Assembly (NCBI GenBank): GCA_947365805.1
Contig: CANAZY010000005.1
Span: 1-41,888, forward strand
Source: an uncultured Clostridium sp.
GTDB taxonomy: Bacteria; Bacillota; Clostridia; TANB77; CAG-508
DNA length: 41,888 nt
Reading direction: 5' to 3'
Below the pieces are notes generated by a model. It was not told the DNA's origin, made no database searches, and worked only from the letters and a program-made list of their open reading frames with translations. Both the position numbers and the translations under genes were made by a program. Below are positions 25,412 through 34,599 of this stretch, one piece after another (positions within the stretch are counted from its first letter, which is position 1; each line of letters begins with the position of its first letter).

Positions 25412-27541
25412 TTATTCTTCTGCTTTTTCTTCTTTGTTTTCTTCTTCTAAATCACGCATTGTTAGGTTAATTCTTCCTTGGTCGTCGATTTCGTATACTT
25501 TTACGTTTACAACATCTCCTACTTTTAGAACATCTTCTACTTTCTCTATTCTTTTATGTGATATTTTAGAAATGTGTACTAATCCTTCTTTTGCACCACC
25601 TAATTCAACAAAGGCTCCAAATGGCATAATTTTGCTTACAGTTCCTTCGTAGATTGCCCCTACTTCTAAGTCTTTTCCAATATCTTCTACCATTTTTAAT
25701 GCCTTTTGTCCATTTGCTGTATCATTTGAATAAATGAATACTCTACCGTCTTCTTCAATATCAATTTTAACTCCTGTTTCTGCAATGATTTTGTTAATCA
25801 TTTTTCCACCAGGTCCGATAACATCTTTTATTTTGTCTACATTGATAACTGTTTTGATGATGTTTGGAGCATACTTTGATATTTCTTCTCTTGGTTTTTC
25901 AATTTGTTTTAACATGATTTCTTCTAAGATATATTTACGTGCATTTCTTGTTCTTTCAAATGCTTCTTTAATAATATCATAAGTTAATCCATCTATTTTA
26001 ATATCGACTTGGATAGCGGTAATTCCTTTTTCTGTTCCACCTACTTTAAAGTCCATATCACCAAAGAAATCTTCTAATCCTTGAATATCTGTTAACATGA
26101 TATAGTGATTTGGATCATTTTCATCTGTTACAAGTCCTGTAGAAATACCTGCAACTGGTCTTCTAATTGGTACACCAGCATCCATTAAAGCAAGTGTACT
26201 TCCACAAATACTTGCTTGTGATGTTGAACCGTTTGAGCTTAATACTTCTGATACCACACGGATTGCATATGGGAATTCGTCTTCTGATGGAATCACTGGC
26301 ACTAATGCTTTTTCTGCTAATGCTCCATGTCCAATTTCACGTCTTCCTGGTCCACGTGATGGTCTTGCTTCTCCAACACTGTATGATGGGAAATTATAGT
26401 GATGTATATAACGTTTTGAAGTTTCTTCATCAATTCCATCTAAGGATTGTTCTTCACTTGCCATTCCAAGTGTTACAATAGACATAACTTGTGTTTGACC
26501 TCTTGTAAATAAAGCACTACCATGTACTCTAGGAAGTAATCCTACTTCACAAGAAAGTGGTCTAATTTCATCAATACCTCTTCCATCTGGTCTTTTTTGT
26601 TCTTCTAAAATCATTTTACGTACTGATTTTTTCTCTAATTTATATAAACTATCTGCAATATCAGTTGCTTTTTCTTCTGCTACTTCTTCTCCATATTTTT
26701 CTACAAAATATGCTTTTACATCTTCTAGTAATTTATCCATAGCAGCATCTCTTACTTCTTTATCAACTGCTTGTACATCTTGATACATTCTTTCGGCATA
26801 TTGTTCTTTAATTTCTGCATATACATCATGGTCTACTTCGAAAGATTTGTATTCAAATTTTGGTTTTCCAATTTCATCTTTCATGTTTTGAATAAAATCA
26901 CAAAGTTTTTTAATTTCAACATGTGCTTGTTTGATTGCTTCTAGCATTGTATCATCTGGTATTTCGTCAGCTCCTGCTTCAATCATAGCAATTTTCTCTT
27001 TTGTTCCTGCAACAGTTAAGGTTAATCTTGTTTTTTCTCTTTGTTCTAATGTTGGGTTAATAACAATTTGGTCATCAACATATCCTACGTTAACAGCCGC
27101 TGTTGGTCCTCCAAATGGAATATCCGAAATTGATAATGCAGCAGATGCTCCAATCATAGCAGCTACTTCTGGTGAGTTGTCTGGTTCTACTGATAGAACG
27201 GTTGCAACAACACATACATCATTTCTAAAATCTTTTGGGAATAATGGACGAAGTGGTCTATCAATTGCTCTTGATGTTAAAATTGCTTTATCAGCTGGTT
27301 TTCCTTCCCTTTTTTGGTAACTTCCTGGTATTTTTCCTACTGAATATAACTTTTCTTCGTAGTCAACAGATAGTGGGAAAAAGTCAATCCCATCTCTTGG
27401 TTCTTTTGATGCAGTAACATTTACCATAACAACAGTGTCACCATATCTTACCATAACACTACCATTGGCAAGTTCTGCAATTTTTCCTGTCTCAATTGTT
27501 AATTTTCTTCCTGCAAGTTCTGTTTCAAATGTTCTAAACAT
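25412..27541 (-). CDS. pnp: Polyribonucleotide nucleotidyltransferase (PNPase)
   Basis: A 709-residue 3'-5' phosphorolytic exoribonuclease. Domains in order: RNase PH 1 (from FRTFETELAGRKLTIETG), a helical linker (~210-310), RNase PH 2 (RPDGRGIDEIRPLSCEVGLLPRVHGSALFTRGQTQ; KVGGTEKGITAIQVDIKIDG), KH (INVDKIKDVIGPGGKMINKI) and S1 (VGAIYEGTVSKIMPFGAFVELGGAKEGLVHISKIS). ATG 27541 (AAAAGGAG upstream) is chosen over an in-frame codon seven residues earlier. It sits downstream of rpsO as in many bacteria, where the two transcripts are linked. Confidence 0.97.
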   Translation of the reverse strand: MFRTFETELAGRKLTIETGKIAELANGSVMVRYGDTVVMVNVTASKEPRDGIDFFPLSVDYEEKLYSVGKIPGSYQKREGKPADKAILTSRAIDRPLRPLFPKDFRNDVCVVATVLSVEPDNSPEVAAMIGASAALSISDIPFGGPTAAVNVGYVDDQIVINPTLEQREKTRLTLTVAGTKEKIAMIEAGADEIPDDTMLEAIKQAHVEIKKLCDFIQNMKDEIGKPKFEYKSFEVDHDVYAEIKEQYAERMYQDVQAVDKEVRDAAMDKLLEDVKAYFVEKYGEEVAEEKATDIADSLYKLEKKSVRKMILEEQKRPDGRGIDEIRPLSCEVGLLPRVHGSALFTRGQTQVMSIVTLGMASEEQSLDGIDEETSKRYIHHYNFPSYSVGEARPSRGPGRREIGHGALAEKALVPVIPSEDEFPYAIRVVSEVLSSNGSTSQASICGSTLALMDAGVPIRRPVAGISTGLVTDENDPNHYIMLTDIQGLEDFFGDMDFKVGGTEKGITAIQVDIKIDGLTYDIIKEAFERTRNARKYILEEIMLKQIEKPREEISKYAPNIIKTVINVDKIKDVIGPGGKMINKIIAETGVKIDIEEDGRVFIYSNDTANGQKALKMVEDIGKDLEVGAIYEGTVSKIMPFGAFVELGGAKEGLVHISKISHKRIEKVEDVLKVGDVVNVKVYEIDDQGRINLTMRDLEEENKEEKAEE

Positions 27542-27719
27542 AATTTCATTTCTCCTTTTCATTTTTAATTTATATAATTCGATAATAGTTTAAATAGATG
27601 GTAACCTCTATATTATATAAATCTATTAAAACCTTTAAAAATAGTATTTCAAAGTATTTATACAATATACAAGCTACTTCTATTTTATATTATCGCTTAT
27701 ACCCAAGTAATAGCATTAT

Positions 27720-27750
27720 AGGGCGTTTAACTTTTTTTCTTAAACGCCCT
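27720..27750 (-). terminator. Terminator after rpsO
   Basis: An 11-bp stem AGGGCGTTTAA / TTAAACGCCCT with a 9-base loop, 11 bases beyond the rpsO stop. It separates rpsO from pnp. Confidence 0.8.
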
Positions 27751-27761
27751 ACAAATATAGA

Positions 27762-28025
27762 CTATTTTCTTAATCCTAATTTTTCAACGATATCTCTATA
27801 TCTTTGGATATCTTTTTTAGCTAAGTAGTTTAGTAAATTTCTTCTTTTACCAACCATTTTTAAAAGTCCACGTCTTGAATGATTATCTTTTTTGTGAACT
27901 CTTAAATGTTCTGTTAATTCTGTAATTCTTTCTGTTAAAAGAGCGATTTGAACTTCTGGTGAACCAGTATCTTTCTCATCTCTTTTGTAAGTTTTAATTA
28001 CTTCTTCTTTTCTTTCCTTTGTCAT
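27762..28025 (-). CDS. rpsO: Ribosomal protein S15
   Basis: An 87-residue 30S protein binding 16S rRNA early in assembly. It has the full family pattern: [57 protein letters not shown] 28025 follows ATAGGAGG. The ~215-base region upstream (28026-28241) may contain the S15 autoregulatory leader, but I could not define its fold. Confidence 0.97.
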   Translation of the reverse strand: MTKERKEEVIKTYKRDEKDTGSPEVQIALLTERITELTEHLRVHKKDNHSRRGLLKMVGKRRNLLNYLAKKDIQRYRDIVEKLGLRK

Positions 28026-28224
28026 TTCTTGACAACCTCCTATAATAATATTTTATTCCTTAAACTGAGCCAAAGAGGAGTTTAAACCTTTCGCTAAGAA
28101 TAAGGTATTTAACATATGTTATTTTACTACATTTGCTAAGAAAAATCAAGCTTTTCCTAAAATTTTCTAGAAAAAGAAAAAAGAGCTCAATACTTCGAGC
28201 TCAATCCTCTAATAAAATGAAAAG

Positions 28225-28245
28225 GTGGCTTGGTTTGCAAGTCAC
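28225..28245 (-). terminator. Terminator of the 28242-28541 gene
   Basis: The stem GTGGCTTG / CAAGTCAC (one G-U) overlaps the stop codon. On the minus strand it is followed by CTTTTCATTTT. A second hairpin, GAGCTC / GAGCTC, lies at 28184-28203. Confidence 0.7.
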
Positions 28246-28541
28246 TTAAGTTTAAGCAGTTCGTTTACTTTTTTCTTGATAGCATCATAGAATACCTGAT
28301 ATCTTAAGTAGATGGGGTTTTCTAAGCTGTGAGATGAAAGATATTTTTTCGCCTCTTCATCTTTAAGAAAATTTTTAGCAAGCCATTCGCCTGCTTCTGC
28401 TTTATCCACATAAGTTTCCGATTCAATCGCTCCTGCCTCATAGCCCATTACAGCATGATAAATATCTCTTGCAGCGTTTTGAGACATAATCACTTTAGGC
28501 TGTGGATGAAAGTAATACTTTTCAATCATGTTCTTTTTCAT
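28242..28541 (-). CDS. Small orphan protein of unknown function
   Basis: A 99-residue soluble protein that I do not recognise. It contains KYYFHPQPKVIMSQNAARDIYHAVMGYEAG, VDKAEAGEWLAKNFLKDEEAKKYL and YLRYQVFYDAIKKKVNELLKLK, all predicted helical. ATG 28541 (AAAGGAG upstream) is chosen over a codon 35 residues upstream, which lies across the promoter. It has its own promoter and terminator, like the orphans at 6815, 8269 and 28702. Confidence 0.65.
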   Translation of the reverse strand: MKKNMIEKYYFHPQPKVIMSQNAARDIYHAVMGYEAGAIESETYVDKAEAGEWLAKNFLKDEEAKKYLSSHSLENPIYLRYQVFYDAIKKKVNELLKLK

Positions 28542-28611
28542 GTTGTCACGCTCCTTTCCTCGCTCGAGGTAAAAAGCCACCCTTCCATAATCAAAACAAA
28601 TGATTAACATA

Positions 28612-28640
28612 ATTGTATCATGGTTTGCTAGAAAATTCAA
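28612..28640 (-). promoter_or_regulatory. Sigma-A promoter of the 28242-28541 gene
   Basis: TTGAAT (28640-28635), a 17-base spacer and TACAAT (28617-28612). Confidence 0.7.
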
Positions 28641-28659
28641 TACCATATATATAATATAA

Positions 28660-28689
28660 AGGGACTGTCTTTAAAATTAGACAATCCCT
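28660..28689 (-). terminator. Terminator of the 28702-29160 gene
   Basis: An 11-bp stem AGGGACTGTCT / AGACAATCCCT (one G-U) with an 8-base loop, 12 bases beyond the stop codon. Confidence 0.75.
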
Positions 28690-28701
28690 CCTGGATTTTG
28701 T

Positions 28702-29160
28702 TTATGAATCCAAATAGCTAACCAGACTCAAAACTTCCTCTCTGTCAGTACATAAATCACATCCTGATGAATTTACATACTTGTAGCAAAACTTTTCTCT
28801 GTTATTCATTGTAGAAAATTCCCCCTTTAGGTTCTCGCATAACATCCACAGCGCAATCATCAGGCGTGTGGTGATATAGAAAGAATGTTCCTTTCTAACA
28901 TCTGGATCAAGAGAATGCTCTCTTTTCAACTCTTCTCTAATTGCCTTAACAACACAATCCCGAATCTGTTGAATTTCCTTTCTGGAACATTGGCGCTGAA
29001 CAAGCTCTGAGATATCATTTGCTTCAAAATCCTGTTCGTTATCTGCATCTATTTTTGCTTGCAAACTACTAAGCAATTCAAAAATCTCATCGTGCTGCTC
29101 TTCTGCCAAAATCTCTTTCATAACCCGATTTACTACCTTTTTTAGCTGTTTTTTCTTCAT
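28702..29160 (-). CDS. Orphan protein of unknown function
   Basis: A 152-residue, highly charged and mostly helical protein that I do not recognise: MKKKQLKKVVNRVMKEILAEEQHDEIFELLSSL, then DISELVQRQCSRKEIQQIRDCVVKAIREELKREHSL, then YITTRLMIALWMLCENL and a cysteine cluster CYKYVNSSGCDLCTDRE. ATG 29160 (AAGGAGG upstream) is chosen; an upstream in-frame extension would run across the promoter. It contains two in-frame CGG codons (V-N-R-V and Q-I-R-D), both followed by G and read as Arg, unlike the conserved genes here. Codon use suggests transfer. Confidence 0.65.
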   Translation of the reverse strand: MKKKQLKKVVNRVMKEILAEEQHDEIFELLSSLQAKIDADNEQDFEANDISELVQRQCSRKEIQQIRDCVVKAIREELKREHSLDPDVRKEHSFYITTRLMIALWMLCENLKGEFSTMNNREKFCYKYVNSSGCDLCTDREEVLSLVSYLDS

Positions 29161-29226
29161 TTTATAAATCCTCCTTGTGTAAAACGCCAAACAAATGGCA
29201 TTTGTCTGTATTATAAGTACATGGAT

Positions 29227-29255
29227 ATTATACCATATTTTACATAATATTGCAA
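29227..29255 (-). promoter_or_regulatory. Sigma-A promoter of the 28702-29160 gene
   Basis: TTGCAA (29255-29250), a 17-base spacer and TATAAT (29232-29227). Confidence 0.75.
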
Positions 29256-29332
29256 ATTTGTATCGCTGTAGATTAGTTAGATAAAATTTTTTTATAGGAA
29301 TCTTTTTCGGAATATAAATTTTTGAAATCAAG

Positions 29333-29375
29333 AAAGAGGGGTTCCTTCTACCGCAGTAGTTCAATCCCCCTCTTT
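29333..29375 (-). terminator. Terminator after pyk
   Basis: The outer stem AAAGAGGGG / CCCCTCTTT encloses an inner CTAC / GTAG hairpin. It lies about 55 bases beyond the pyk stop and separates pyk from the orphan gene. Confidence 0.7.
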
Positions 29376-29430
29376 TTATATGTGACTGTTCACTATTCAC
29401 TTTTCATTTTTAACGCTTGCTGAAAGCAAA

Positions 29431-30867
29431 TTAAATTCTTGCAACTCCACTTACGATTTTAGATTCTGTTGCATTATTTAATAGTTTGTTTCCACCCGCT
29501 AAAACAATTAGGTCTCCGCTTTCTAACATTCCTTTTGATTTTAGTTTTTCGATACCTTTTTCAACTGTTTCATCAATTGTTGCTCCAGCTTCTACAAATA
29601 CTGGTTGAACATTCCATGCTAATGCTAGTTGATTAAATGTTCTTCTGTTGTCTGTAACTGCTAAAATTGGGCATCCTGCTCCCATTCCTGAGAATTTTCT
29701 CGCTGTATCTCCTGAATGTGTATAGCATACAATAGCATCTGCTTCTGTATTTTTAGCCATAACACATGTTGAGTAAACAATGTTTGCTTCTAAATCGTTT
29801 AATTCAATATTTTTGTTTTCATCAAATTTTTTCCAGTAATCAATTTCTGGTTCTACTCTATGAGCAATTTTAGTCATTGTTTGAACACATTCTAGTGGGT
29901 ATTTACCCATCGCACATTCTCCAGATAACATTATTGCACTTGTTCTATCATAAATAGCGTTTGCAACATCACTTGCTTCAGCTCTTGTTGGTAATGGATT
30001 ACTCATCATAGATTCTAGCATTTGTGTTGCTGTAATTGCTGGTTTGCATAGTTTGTTAGATGTTTTAATAATTCTTTTTTGAACAACTGGTGGTTCTGTA
30101 AAATCTGTTTCTGTAGCCATATCACCACGAGCAATCATTTGAGCATCTGCTTGTTTTAAGATATCATCTAAATTAGATAATCCTTCTACGTTTTCAATTT
30201 TTGTTACGATTTGGATATCTGTTCCACCATTTTCATCTAATACTTCTCTTACTTGTCTAATATCGTCTAAGTTTCTTGCAAATGAAATTGCAACAAAATC
30301 ATATTCATGTTCACAAGCAGTTTTTAAATCTGCAATATCTTTTTCAGCTAATGCTGGTAGTTTTATTATTGTTCCTGGTAGACTCATTGTTTTTCTACTT
30401 CCTAATTTATTTCCATGAACAACTGTACAAACAATATCTTTTCCTACAATTTCGTCAACTTTTAATTCGATTGCACCATCATCAATTAATATTTTTGTTC
30501 CTATTTCTACATCTTTATATAATTCTTTATAAGATATAGAAACTTTTTCTTCATCTCCCGTAATATCTTCATTTACTAATGTAAATTTTTGTCCATCTAC
30601 TATGTTTATTTTATCATTTTTTCCTGTATATAACATTCCTGTTCTTATTTCAGGACCTTTCATATCTAAAAGTAATGCGATTGGTAAATCCATTTCTTTT
30701 CTTAAACGGATGATATCTTCTGTTTTTTCAGATTGTTCATCCCAACTTCCATGTGAATAGTTAACTCTACATACGTTTAATCCTGCTTTAAATAAATCCT
30801 CTAGTATATGTTCACTAGCAGGTCCAATTGTTCCGACAATTTTAGTCTTTTTTAAATCTTTTTTCAA
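29431..30867 (-). CDS. pyk: Pyruvate kinase
   Basis: A 478-residue glycolytic enzyme making pyruvate and ATP from phosphoenolpyruvate and ADP. Motifs: TKIVGTIGPASE, VCRVNYSHG, ALLLDMKGPEIRTG, the metal/substrate site IQIVTKIENVEGLSNLDDIL and MIARGDMATE, KPAITATQMLESM, PTRAEASDVANAI and SAIMLSGECAMGKYP. The C-terminal allosteric domain ends in LIVLAGG. It lacks the extra PEP-utiliser domain found in bacilli. The start is most likely TTG 30867 (GAGGG upstream), giving MKKDLKKTKIVG. Confidence 0.96.
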   Translation of the reverse strand: MKKDLKKTKIVGTIGPASEHILEDLFKAGLNVCRVNYSHGSWDEQSEKTEDIIRLRKEMDLPIALLLDMKGPEIRTGMLYTGKNDKINIVDGQKFTLVNEDITGDEEKVSISYKELYKDVEIGTKILIDDGAIELKVDEIVGKDIVCTVVHGNKLGSRKTMSLPGTIIKLPALAEKDIADLKTACEHEYDFVAISFARNLDDIRQVREVLDENGGTDIQIVTKIENVEGLSNLDDILKQADAQMIARGDMATETDFTEPPVVQKRIIKTSNKLCKPAITATQMLESMMSNPLPTRAEASDVANAIYDRTSAIMLSGECAMGKYPLECVQTMTKIAHRVEPEIDYWKKFDENKNIELNDLEANIVYSTCVMAKNTEADAIVCYTHSGDTARKFSGMGAGCPILAVTDNRRTFNQLALAWNVQPVFVEAGATIDETVEKGIEKLKSKGMLESGDLIVLAGGNKLLNNATESKIVSGVARI

Positions 30868-31055
30868 TTTAATTCCCTCTTTCCTAATATTTTTCAATTC
30901 CTAGGTATTATAACACAAACAAAATCATTTATTCAATAGGGTTTCGACAAAAAAGTTGACATTTTATCATTTTTTATATTTTATTATCAAAATTTTCTAC
31001 GAATTCTTTCAATGCTTGAATGTGTGTTGTTATAATTCTTTTATAAATGTTCCTA

Positions 31056-31080
31056 AAAAAAGACCATAAAGGTCTTTTTT
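31056..31080 (-). terminator. Terminator of glgP
   Basis: The stem AAAAAAGACC / GGTCTTTTTT with a 5-base loop, right after the stop codon. U-runs occur on both strands. Confidence 0.85.
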
Positions 31081-31087
31081 ATATATT

Positions 31088-33661
31088 TTATTCATTTGTA
31101 ATCCATTTTACTAAATCCAAATTAGCACTATCTAATAGCATTTTGTGTTTTGGCATAACTCTAAAAGTATAGCCGTAGTTTCCTCCTGTTGTTAATTCGA
31201 TTTTTGCTTTGTATACATATGTATTTTCTTTTCCGTCTACTTCTTCTACAAATTGCATTGGAATAATTTGCATGCTTCGTACAACACCATTATCCAATAT
31301 TTTTCCATAGTATACTTCTACTTCTACATTTTCACGCTTGATATTTGGAAGTTCTACTGCACAACTTACTTCAATATTATTTCCTGCATCTAATGTAATA
31401 TTATCTAAATTACTTTGTTGATAGATTTTAATATCTTTCCAGTTATTGTATAATTCATTTTTCCAAGAATGGTAAGCAGTCACTTCTTCTAAACTTGTAA
31501 AATATTGATTGGTCAAATTCATTAAAGGCATATATAGTTTATCTACATAGTCTACTACCATTCGAGATGTACTATATTTTCCTCCTGTTGATATAATAGA
31601 GTTTTTCATATAGTCCATCCATGTCTGCGAAATGCCATTTTTATCTTTTTCATAATATGCTGGTATGATTTTGTTTTCTAATGTTTGGTAAATGCTTTCA
31701 CTATCGGCATTATCCTGTACATCATATGATGGATATTGTTCATTGGTTCCAATTAACCAACCATTTTTACTATTATATCCTTCTGCCCACCAACCATCAG
31801 AAATACTAAAGTTTACTACACCATTTACAGATGCTTTTTGTCCACTGGTTCCTGATGCTTCCATTGGTCTTCTTGGGTTATTTAACCATACATCTACCCC
31901 ACTTACTAAGTATCTTGCAATTTGAATATTGTAATTTTCTAAAATAAAGATTTTTCCTCTAAATTGTGGTTTTAATGAAATTTCATGGATATATTTAATT
32001 AAATCTTGTCCTTCTTTATCGGCTGGATGTGCCTTTCCTGCAAAAATAATTTGAACAGGTCTTTCATTATCATTTAGTATTTGTGTAATTCTTTCTAAAT
32101 CTCTAAAAATTAATGTTGCTCTTTTATAGGTTGCAAATCTTCTTGCAAAACCAATTGTTAAAGCATTTGGGTCTAATTTAGAAACCATATCTTTGATTTC
32201 GTCATATGGATATCCTTCTTGCCTCATTCTGTTTGTTACATTTTGTTTTACTAAATTTAATAATTTTACTTTACGTTCCATATGAGCATTCCATAATTCT
32301 TTATTTGGAATGTTTTCTATTTGCTCCCATGTTTTGTCCTCATAAATGGAATCTTGCCAGTATGGTTGTAAATATTTGTTATATAATTCTTTTAAGTTTG
32401 GTGCAAGCCATGAGCAGGTATGAATTCCATTTGTAATATGAGTAATTGGTGATTCATCAGCTGAGACATTTGGCCATACATCACCAAATAGTTCTCTTGA
32501 AACTTCTCCATGTAATTTACTAACACCATTTTTCTTTCCTGCAATTTTTAATGCTAGAATTCCCATGTTAAATCCTTGTTCTAAATAGTCACATGGTTTC
32601 ATGCCAAGTTTTAAAAATCCTTCACGATCTAATCCTAATTTTGGCCAGAAATCTTTAAAATACTTTTCTACTAAATCTAGAGGAAAAATATCATTTCCAG
32701 CAGGAACTGGTGTATGAGTTGTAAAGATAGTTTTAGAAGAGGCAATTTCTTTTGCAATATCAAAAGATACTTCTTTTTCTTCTATAATATCTTTCATAAT
32801 TTCTAATAATAAGAAAGAAGAATGTCCTTCATTCATATGATAAACTGTAGGTTGTAATCCTAGTAACTTTAATAGATGAGCCCCTGCCATTCCTAATACG
32901 ATTTCTTGGCGAATTCTCATTTCTTGGTCCCCACCATATAATCGTAAAGTAACTTGTCTATCTTCCTCATTTGTATTTTGTTCAATATCAGAATCTAATA
33001 AATATAATGTGACTCTACCTACATTAATTTTCCAAACTTTTAAATATACTTTTCTTTTAGCAAATTTTACATGAATAATTAGGTCTTCCCCTTTTTCATT
33101 TTTTACTGGTAAAATTGGAAGATTATATAAATCGATGTTATGATAGATGTTCTCTTGGTCTCCATAACGATTAATTTTTTGGTTAAAGTATCCATTTTTA
33201 TATAATAAGCCTACAGCAACAAAAGGTAATCCTAAATCACTTGCTGATTTTAAATGATCCCCTGAAAGAATTCCTAATCCGCCAGAATAAATTGGTAGAA
33301 TTTCATCTAACCCATATTCTGCTGAGAAATATGCAATTAAATCATTTTTATTGTTTGGATATTTTTTAGAAAACCAAGTATTTTTACTGTTGATGTAACC
33401 ATCAAAGTCTTCAACTACTTTATCGTATTGTTTTAATAACTCTGAATTTGTAGTTGCTTGTTCTAATTTTTCTTGTGATACTTGTTTTAAAAACTTAACA
33501 GGATTTTTTCCACTTGTCTCCCATAAATCGATATCAATTTCTTTAAATAGTCTTAAATATTCACTATTCCACGACCACCATAAGTTGTTTGCAATTTCAG
33601 ATAAACGGTTAATCCTCTTTGGTAATTGAGGGTTAACAGTAATTCGATTAAACATATACAT
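31088..33661 (-). CDS. glgP: Alpha-glucan phosphorylase
   Basis: An 857-residue enzyme that releases glucose 1-phosphate from glycogen or maltodextrin. The N-terminal DUF3417 domain (LSEIANNLWWSWNSEYLRLFKEI) marks the archaeal/bacterial AlgP type rather than the classic GlgP type. Then come AYFSAEYGLDEILPIYSGGLGILSGDHLKSASDLGLPFVAVGLLY, YHMNEGHSSFLLLE, FTTHTPVPAGNDIF, THITNGIHTCSWLAPN, IGFARRFATYKRATLIF and the active-site region VDVWLNNPRRPMEASGTSGQKASVNGVVNFSISDGWW. The ~150-residue C-terminus is beta-rich. ATG 33661 has AAGGAGG upstream. No other glycogen genes lie nearby. Confidence 0.95.
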   Translation of the reverse strand: MYMFNRITVNPQLPKRINRLSEIANNLWWSWNSEYLRLFKEIDIDLWETSGKNPVKFLKQVSQEKLEQATTNSELLKQYDKVVEDFDGYINSKNTWFSKKYPNNKNDLIAYFSAEYGLDEILPIYSGGLGILSGDHLKSASDLGLPFVAVGLLYKNGYFNQKINRYGDQENIYHNIDLYNLPILPVKNEKGEDLIIHVKFAKRKVYLKVWKINVGRVTLYLLDSDIEQNTNEEDRQVTLRLYGGDQEMRIRQEIVLGMAGAHLLKLLGLQPTVYHMNEGHSSFLLLEIMKDIIEEKEVSFDIAKEIASSKTIFTTHTPVPAGNDIFPLDLVEKYFKDFWPKLGLDREGFLKLGMKPCDYLEQGFNMGILALKIAGKKNGVSKLHGEVSRELFGDVWPNVSADESPITHITNGIHTCSWLAPNLKELYNKYLQPYWQDSIYEDKTWEQIENIPNKELWNAHMERKVKLLNLVKQNVTNRMRQEGYPYDEIKDMVSKLDPNALTIGFARRFATYKRATLIFRDLERITQILNDNERPVQIIFAGKAHPADKEGQDLIKYIHEISLKPQFRGKIFILENYNIQIARYLVSGVDVWLNNPRRPMEASGTSGQKASVNGVVNFSISDGWWAEGYNSKNGWLIGTNEQYPSYDVQDNADSESIYQTLENKIIPAYYEKDKNGISQTWMDYMKNSIISTGGKYSTSRMVVDYVDKLYMPLMNLTNQYFTSLEEVTAYHSWKNELYNNWKDIKIYQQSNLDNITLDAGNNIEVSCAVELPNIKRENVEVEVYYGKILDNGVVRSMQIIPMQFVEEVDGKENTYVYKAKIELTTGGNYGYTFRVMPKHKMLLDSANLDLVKWITNE

Positions 33662-33765
33662 TGTATATTTCCTCCTTAGTTTCTTCACATAAATTTATCT
33701 TTTTGTAGTAACATACTTATTATCTATTATAATAAATAAAAAGTCAAACATTTTTCTAACTTTTT

Positions 33766-33795
33766 TTGACTTTTTTTATAGAATAATGTTATACT
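33766..33795 (+). promoter_or_regulatory. Promoter of the 33826-34551 gene
   Basis: TTGACT (33766-33771), an 18-base spacer and TATACT (33790-33795). The AT-rich region also contains a divergent TTGACT (33747-33742) for glgP. Confidence 0.65.
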
Positions 33796-33825
33796 TAGTA
33801 TAAAGTAACCTTTGGAGGAATTATT

Positions 33826-34551
33826 ATGGGAAAAATATCAAATATGCAACAAAAACAAAATAAGGAAAATGGTGTTAATTTATCTTACGCAAGAAATCAA
33901 TCTAAACCACGTTTTGGAATAAAAGGAATCAAAGATGTTGGACTTTTATTTAAACCGGGAATTGAAAAAGAATACGATTTTTATCCAGAAGAAAAGAAGT
34001 TGATAAGAGCTTTAAGAATTGGAACATTATCTCTTGCAGCTCTTGCAAGTTCTGCAGTTATTACAGTAGGTGCTTCTTATGTTGTGAATCGTCTACCTTC
34101 TCTTTCAATCCAAAATGAACAAGCAATCGATGAATTAGCAAAACAGGATGTTTTAAATTCTGCAAAAGATAAATTATTACTTATTCTTTATCAAAATGAT
34201 TTACCTAAGAGAGAGGCTGCATATATTGAATATACACGTGATGAAGAATTAAGCATAGATACTTTAAAGATATATGAAAAAGTTCAATCTGCTAATCGAA
34301 AAGATGACCTTATTTTTTCTTATCGAAGATATCATAATCTATTGGAAAGAAATAAAACAGATAAAAATGATGAAAGAATTAATAAACTATTAAATGAAAT
34401 GATTGATATTTATTATTCTGAAAATCCTTCACAAGACGATTTAGAAAAATTGAATATGTTATCCTCTTCTTTAAGACCTTTAGATTTTGAATTAGAAAAC
34501 AAATTCTCTTTAGTTGACAAGTCTTTAAAAAGAGATGACGAAGAAAGATAA
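33826..34551 (+). CDS. Single-pass membrane protein of unknown function
   Basis: A 241-residue protein that I do not recognise. The N-terminal ~60 residues are polar and basic, with no signal peptide (MGKISNMQQKQNKENG). One membrane helix lies at ~65-87 (RIGTLSLAALASSAVITVGASYVV). The remaining ~150 residues are charged and helical: AIDELAKQDVLNSAKDKLLLILYQNDLPKREAAYIEYTRDEEL and a run of heptad-like helices. ATG 33826 follows TTTGGAGG. It is a solo gene between divergent glgP and a convergent transporter. Confidence 0.75.
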   Translation: MGKISNMQQKQNKENGVNLSYARNQSKPRFGIKGIKDVGLLFKPGIEKEYDFYPEEKKLIRALRIGTLSLAALASSAVITVGASYVVNRLPSLSIQNEQAIDELAKQDVLNSAKDKLLLILYQNDLPKREAAYIEYTRDEELSIDTLKIYEKVQSANRKDDLIFSYRRYHNLLERNKTDKNDERINKLLNEMIDIYYSENPSQDDLEKLNMLSSSLRPLDFELENKFSLVDKSLKRDDEER

Positions 34552-34558
34552 AACCAAA

Positions 34559-34599
34559 CTAAAAAACAAGCGATAATGTTTTAATCGCTTGTTTTTTAG
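34559..34599. terminator. Strong bidirectional terminator
   Basis: A 16-bp perfect stem (CTAAAAAACAAGCGAT / ATCGCTTGTTTTTTAG) with a 9-base loop between convergent genes. The stem itself supplies U-runs on both strands. Confidence 0.9.
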
